The notes under the pieces are model-generated. The model ran no database searches and was not told where the DNA came from. It saw only the letters and a program-made list of their open reading frames with translations. From NCBI GenBank assembly GCA_943788345.1, contig CALSPX010000011.1:248001-312000 (forward strand): a stretch of DNA of 64,000 nt, in the 5' to 3' direction. Numbering within the stretch: position 1 is the stretch's first letter; every line of letters begins with the position of its first letter. Source of the stretch: Ascidiaceihabitans sp023955215. Its GTDB lineage: Bacteria > Pseudomonadota > Alphaproteobacteria > Rhodobacterales > Rhodobacteraceae. The position numbers were made by a program, and so were the translations under genes. Below are positions 62,633 to 64,000 of this stretch, in pieces.

Positions 62633-64000
62633 CTAATAAACTGATGTGCGATCAGACACCCAATCTTCTCTCTGAGGTTTATCTTTGAAGACACGGAAGA
62701 GTTCTACTTCCTCCAAATGACGCTGGCTTGGTTGACTGGAATCATAACAAGAAGGTAAAACTTCTGACCAATCTGCACCCTCATAATCCAGCAAGTCATA
62801 ATACGCAGTAGTATGCTTAACTCTTGCACCACTTATTCCTGTTACAGCTTCAAAAGCCTTCTGCATCTCTTCTTTTAAAATGTAATCATAGCCGAATGGA
62901 ACAATGTAACTATCATGAATTGTTAAGATTGGGCATTTGTAATGATACGTAAACCGCTCAATTATCTTTGCAGTTATCTGACTATCAACGTACATCAAAT
63001 TTATACCCGCACCCGATGCAAATGAGTCTGCTATGGGTTCGTGGAGCTGCTTTAATCCAGCAAGGATTGCGGAGAGTTGACTGTCTGTAAGTTTTTTTTC
63101 CCGACTGCCTGATTTAGCTTGGCGTCTAAATGCACGATAAGTTTGGGCTTCGTCATTTGAATTAATTGCAACGAGCAATAAACTCTTGGCAACAGACCTC
63201 ATGTCTATTTCAGGATCTAAACCTGCTAGATTTAGCAATATGTAGGGATCCCTATTAACCTCCAACCAGTAATCAACTCCCTGTTGAGCATAGAGAATGA
63301 TGATATGCAGACCAGAGAAGTCTATTTCTGCAGTTAGAATGCTATCAAAGACAATGCGCATACGGTATTTCTTGGGACATCTCTGCCACCAACCACCGTA
63401 GAACCTACCACCATTATCCCATCTGCTGTTATTAAAAATACGCCTTACAAATTTGTTCTGCTGGCTAATTTGAAGTGTCATCTTCTTTTTGCCAGAACCA
63501 ATCGTCAACACTGGAACATCCAAAGTTTCTATATCAATATGGGTAGCGGCTAAGAGTTTATTATAATCATAAAGTAGTTGACGCATTCTTTTTACTGCGA
63601 TGGTATCTTTATAGTCTTCAATGTCCACTTTGTTCTCGTCCCTAAGGACAATTGTCTCTCTGTCATCATTACTATGGATGCAAAATTGGTGAAACTTAGC
63701 CTCATAAAAAAATTCTATTAATTTCTCAGATGGCCACAACCGAGACTGAAATGCAGTGCCTGAAATGCGATCATTGAAACCTAGTTTCTGGTTCAACAGC
63801 CCAACATCTGACAAAGCATTAACAACAGCTATTATCTTTTTACCAATATGTATTTCATTGTAGCGAGACTTAGATCTGTAAGAATTATTATTTCTACTAA
63901 ACATTATCTTGAGAGTGGGGTCTGCTAACCATGCCACATACAAGTCCAGCAGTAAGACTTTCAAATGCTTCTTATTAATTCTCTCATTACCATCAAGGCC
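62633..64000 (-). CDS. Putative compact single-subunit polymerase (Pol A/T7 RNA polymerase-like palm), partial
   Basis: At least 455 residues; the frame stays open to the window edge (GLDGNERINKKHLKVL), so the true start lies outside. Numbering from the TTG at 63964, a Gly/Trp loop GGRFYGGWWQ (185-194) precedes AEIDFSGLHIIIL (D215), which fits motif A (D-Y-S-x-I-E in Pol I). MRSVAKSLLLVAIN (256-268) fits motif B: the R-x3-K spacing equals R627-x3-K631 of T7 RNA polymerase. PILTIHDSYIVP (346-356) fits motif C (HDS; H811-D812-S813 in T7). Order and spacing match the family palm and fingers. The usual motif B Tyr is Asn268. No exonuclease or promoter-recognition domain is visible in this part. 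It is AT-rich and island-borne. Function (primer, replicase or RNA polymerase) is not known. Confidence 0.65.
   Translation of the reverse strand, partial: GLDGNERINKKHLKVLLLDLYVAWLADPTLKIMFSRNNNSYRSKSRYNEIHIGKKIIAVVNALSDVGLLNQKLGFNDRISGTAFQSRLWPSEKLIEFFYEAKFHQFCIHSNDDRETIVLRDENKVDIEDYKDTIAVKRMRQLLYDYNKLLAATHIDIETLDVPVLTIGSGKKKMTLQISQQNKFVRRIFNNSRWDNGGRFYGGWWQRCPKKYRMRIVFDSILTAEIDFSGLHIIILYAQQGVDYWLEVNRDPYILLNLAGLDPEIDMRSVAKSLLLVAINSNDEAQTYRAFRRQAKSGSREKKLTDSQLSAILAGLKQLHEPIADSFASGAGINLMYVDSQITAKIIERFTYHYKCPILTIHDSYIVPFGYDYILKEEMQKAFEAVTGISGARVKHTTAYYDLLDYEGADWSEVLPSCYDSSQPSQRHLEEVELFRVFKDKPQREDWVSDRTSVY

Larger units (their letters stand above)
60400..64000. mobile_element. tRNA-Leu-anchored genomic island, left end (right end outside the window)
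   Basis: Directly after the tRNA-Leu 3' end come a tyrosine integrase gene, unknown small genes and a polymerase-like gene. Base composition becomes markedly AT-rich, especially 62700-64000, unlike the preceding core genes. No copy of the tRNA 3' end is seen further right, so the far attachment site lies beyond 64000. The island is probably immobile in this strain because its integrase is frameshifted. Confidence 0.75.

Noticed and set aside
60400..64000. Second attachment site (repeat of the tRNA-Leu 3' end)
   Set aside because: No copy of the tRNA terminal sequence was seen to the right of the integrase; it must lie beyond the window if it exists.
1..64000. CRISPR array or complete insertion sequence
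   Set aside because: No regularly spaced short repeats and no transposase gene were found anywhere in the window.

Overview
The window is bacterial chromosome from an alphaproteobacterium of the order Rhodobacterales, most likely a roseobacter-group member of moderate GC. The evidence is conserved gene neighbourhoods: glyQ-(small membrane protein)-glyS-ppdK-SleB-like hydrolase, folB-folP-glmM, pgeF-midA-lgt, Hsp20-DUF1150, a Sat-CysC fusion, several DMT transporters and Lrp regulators, and a monocistronic ctaD. Nearly all of 3-60 kb is core metabolism, densely packed with many 1-8 nt start/stop overlaps.

Layout. 0-3 kb holds two convergent, decayed genes: a thiamine-diphosphate decarboxylase with an in-frame stop and a frameshift, and a SPOR/peptidoglycan-binding/trypsin-like gene with three frameshifts. 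3.2-13.6 kb: glycyl-tRNA synthetase (glyQS), pyruvate phosphate dikinase-like enzyme, cell-wall hydrolase, folate genes and glmM. 13.6-24 kb: transporters, a racemase-like protein, ilvC with two tandem Lrp regulators, Nudix, lipase-like and MBL enzymes, purEK, Hsp20 with DUF1150, and a secreted gluzincin. 24-33 kb: PhzF, Sat-CysC, trxB next to an Lrp gene, a Hint-domain protein, a 48-residue small protein, pgeF-midA-lgt. 33-39.5 kb: ubiK, ybjN, proC, csaA, a D-2-hydroxyacid dehydrogenase, tdk, a CII-like regulator coupled to an ArsH-like reductase, and a FabH-like synthase. 39.9-52.8 kb: carB and carA, UbiH-type hydroxylase, a nucleotidase, GntR, a GspE-N/GT2 fusion, yqeY, DUF2244, and a soxR/VOC divergent pair around a near-perfect sox box. 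52.8-60.2 kb: a sulfotransferase/GSCFA/SGNH locus (the SGNH gene is frameshifted), ctaD, a lamin-tail-like/Hint protein, lipB and a FrnE-like DsbA.

At 60.3 kb a tRNA-Leu(GAG) gene is followed by a tyrosine integrase broken by one extra base, then AT-rich DNA that runs off the window: a mobile island. Its most striking gene (62633 to the window edge, minus strand) reads as a compact single-subunit polymerase. It has motif A (DFSGLH), motif B (RSVAK, the R-x3-K of T7 RNA polymerase and Pol I) and motif C (IHDS) in the right order. I know of no named family for it, and it is the best candidate here for something undescribed.

Non-coding highlights are three copies of a 3'-end repeat with a hairpin (1194, 6725, 51229), paired CTGCACA-N14-CTGTACA boxes upstream of the FabH-like gene, the sox box at 52339-52356, and AT-rich dyads beside the Lrp genes. 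Six single-base frameshifts in four genes could be true gene decay or assembly indels; the sequence alone cannot decide.
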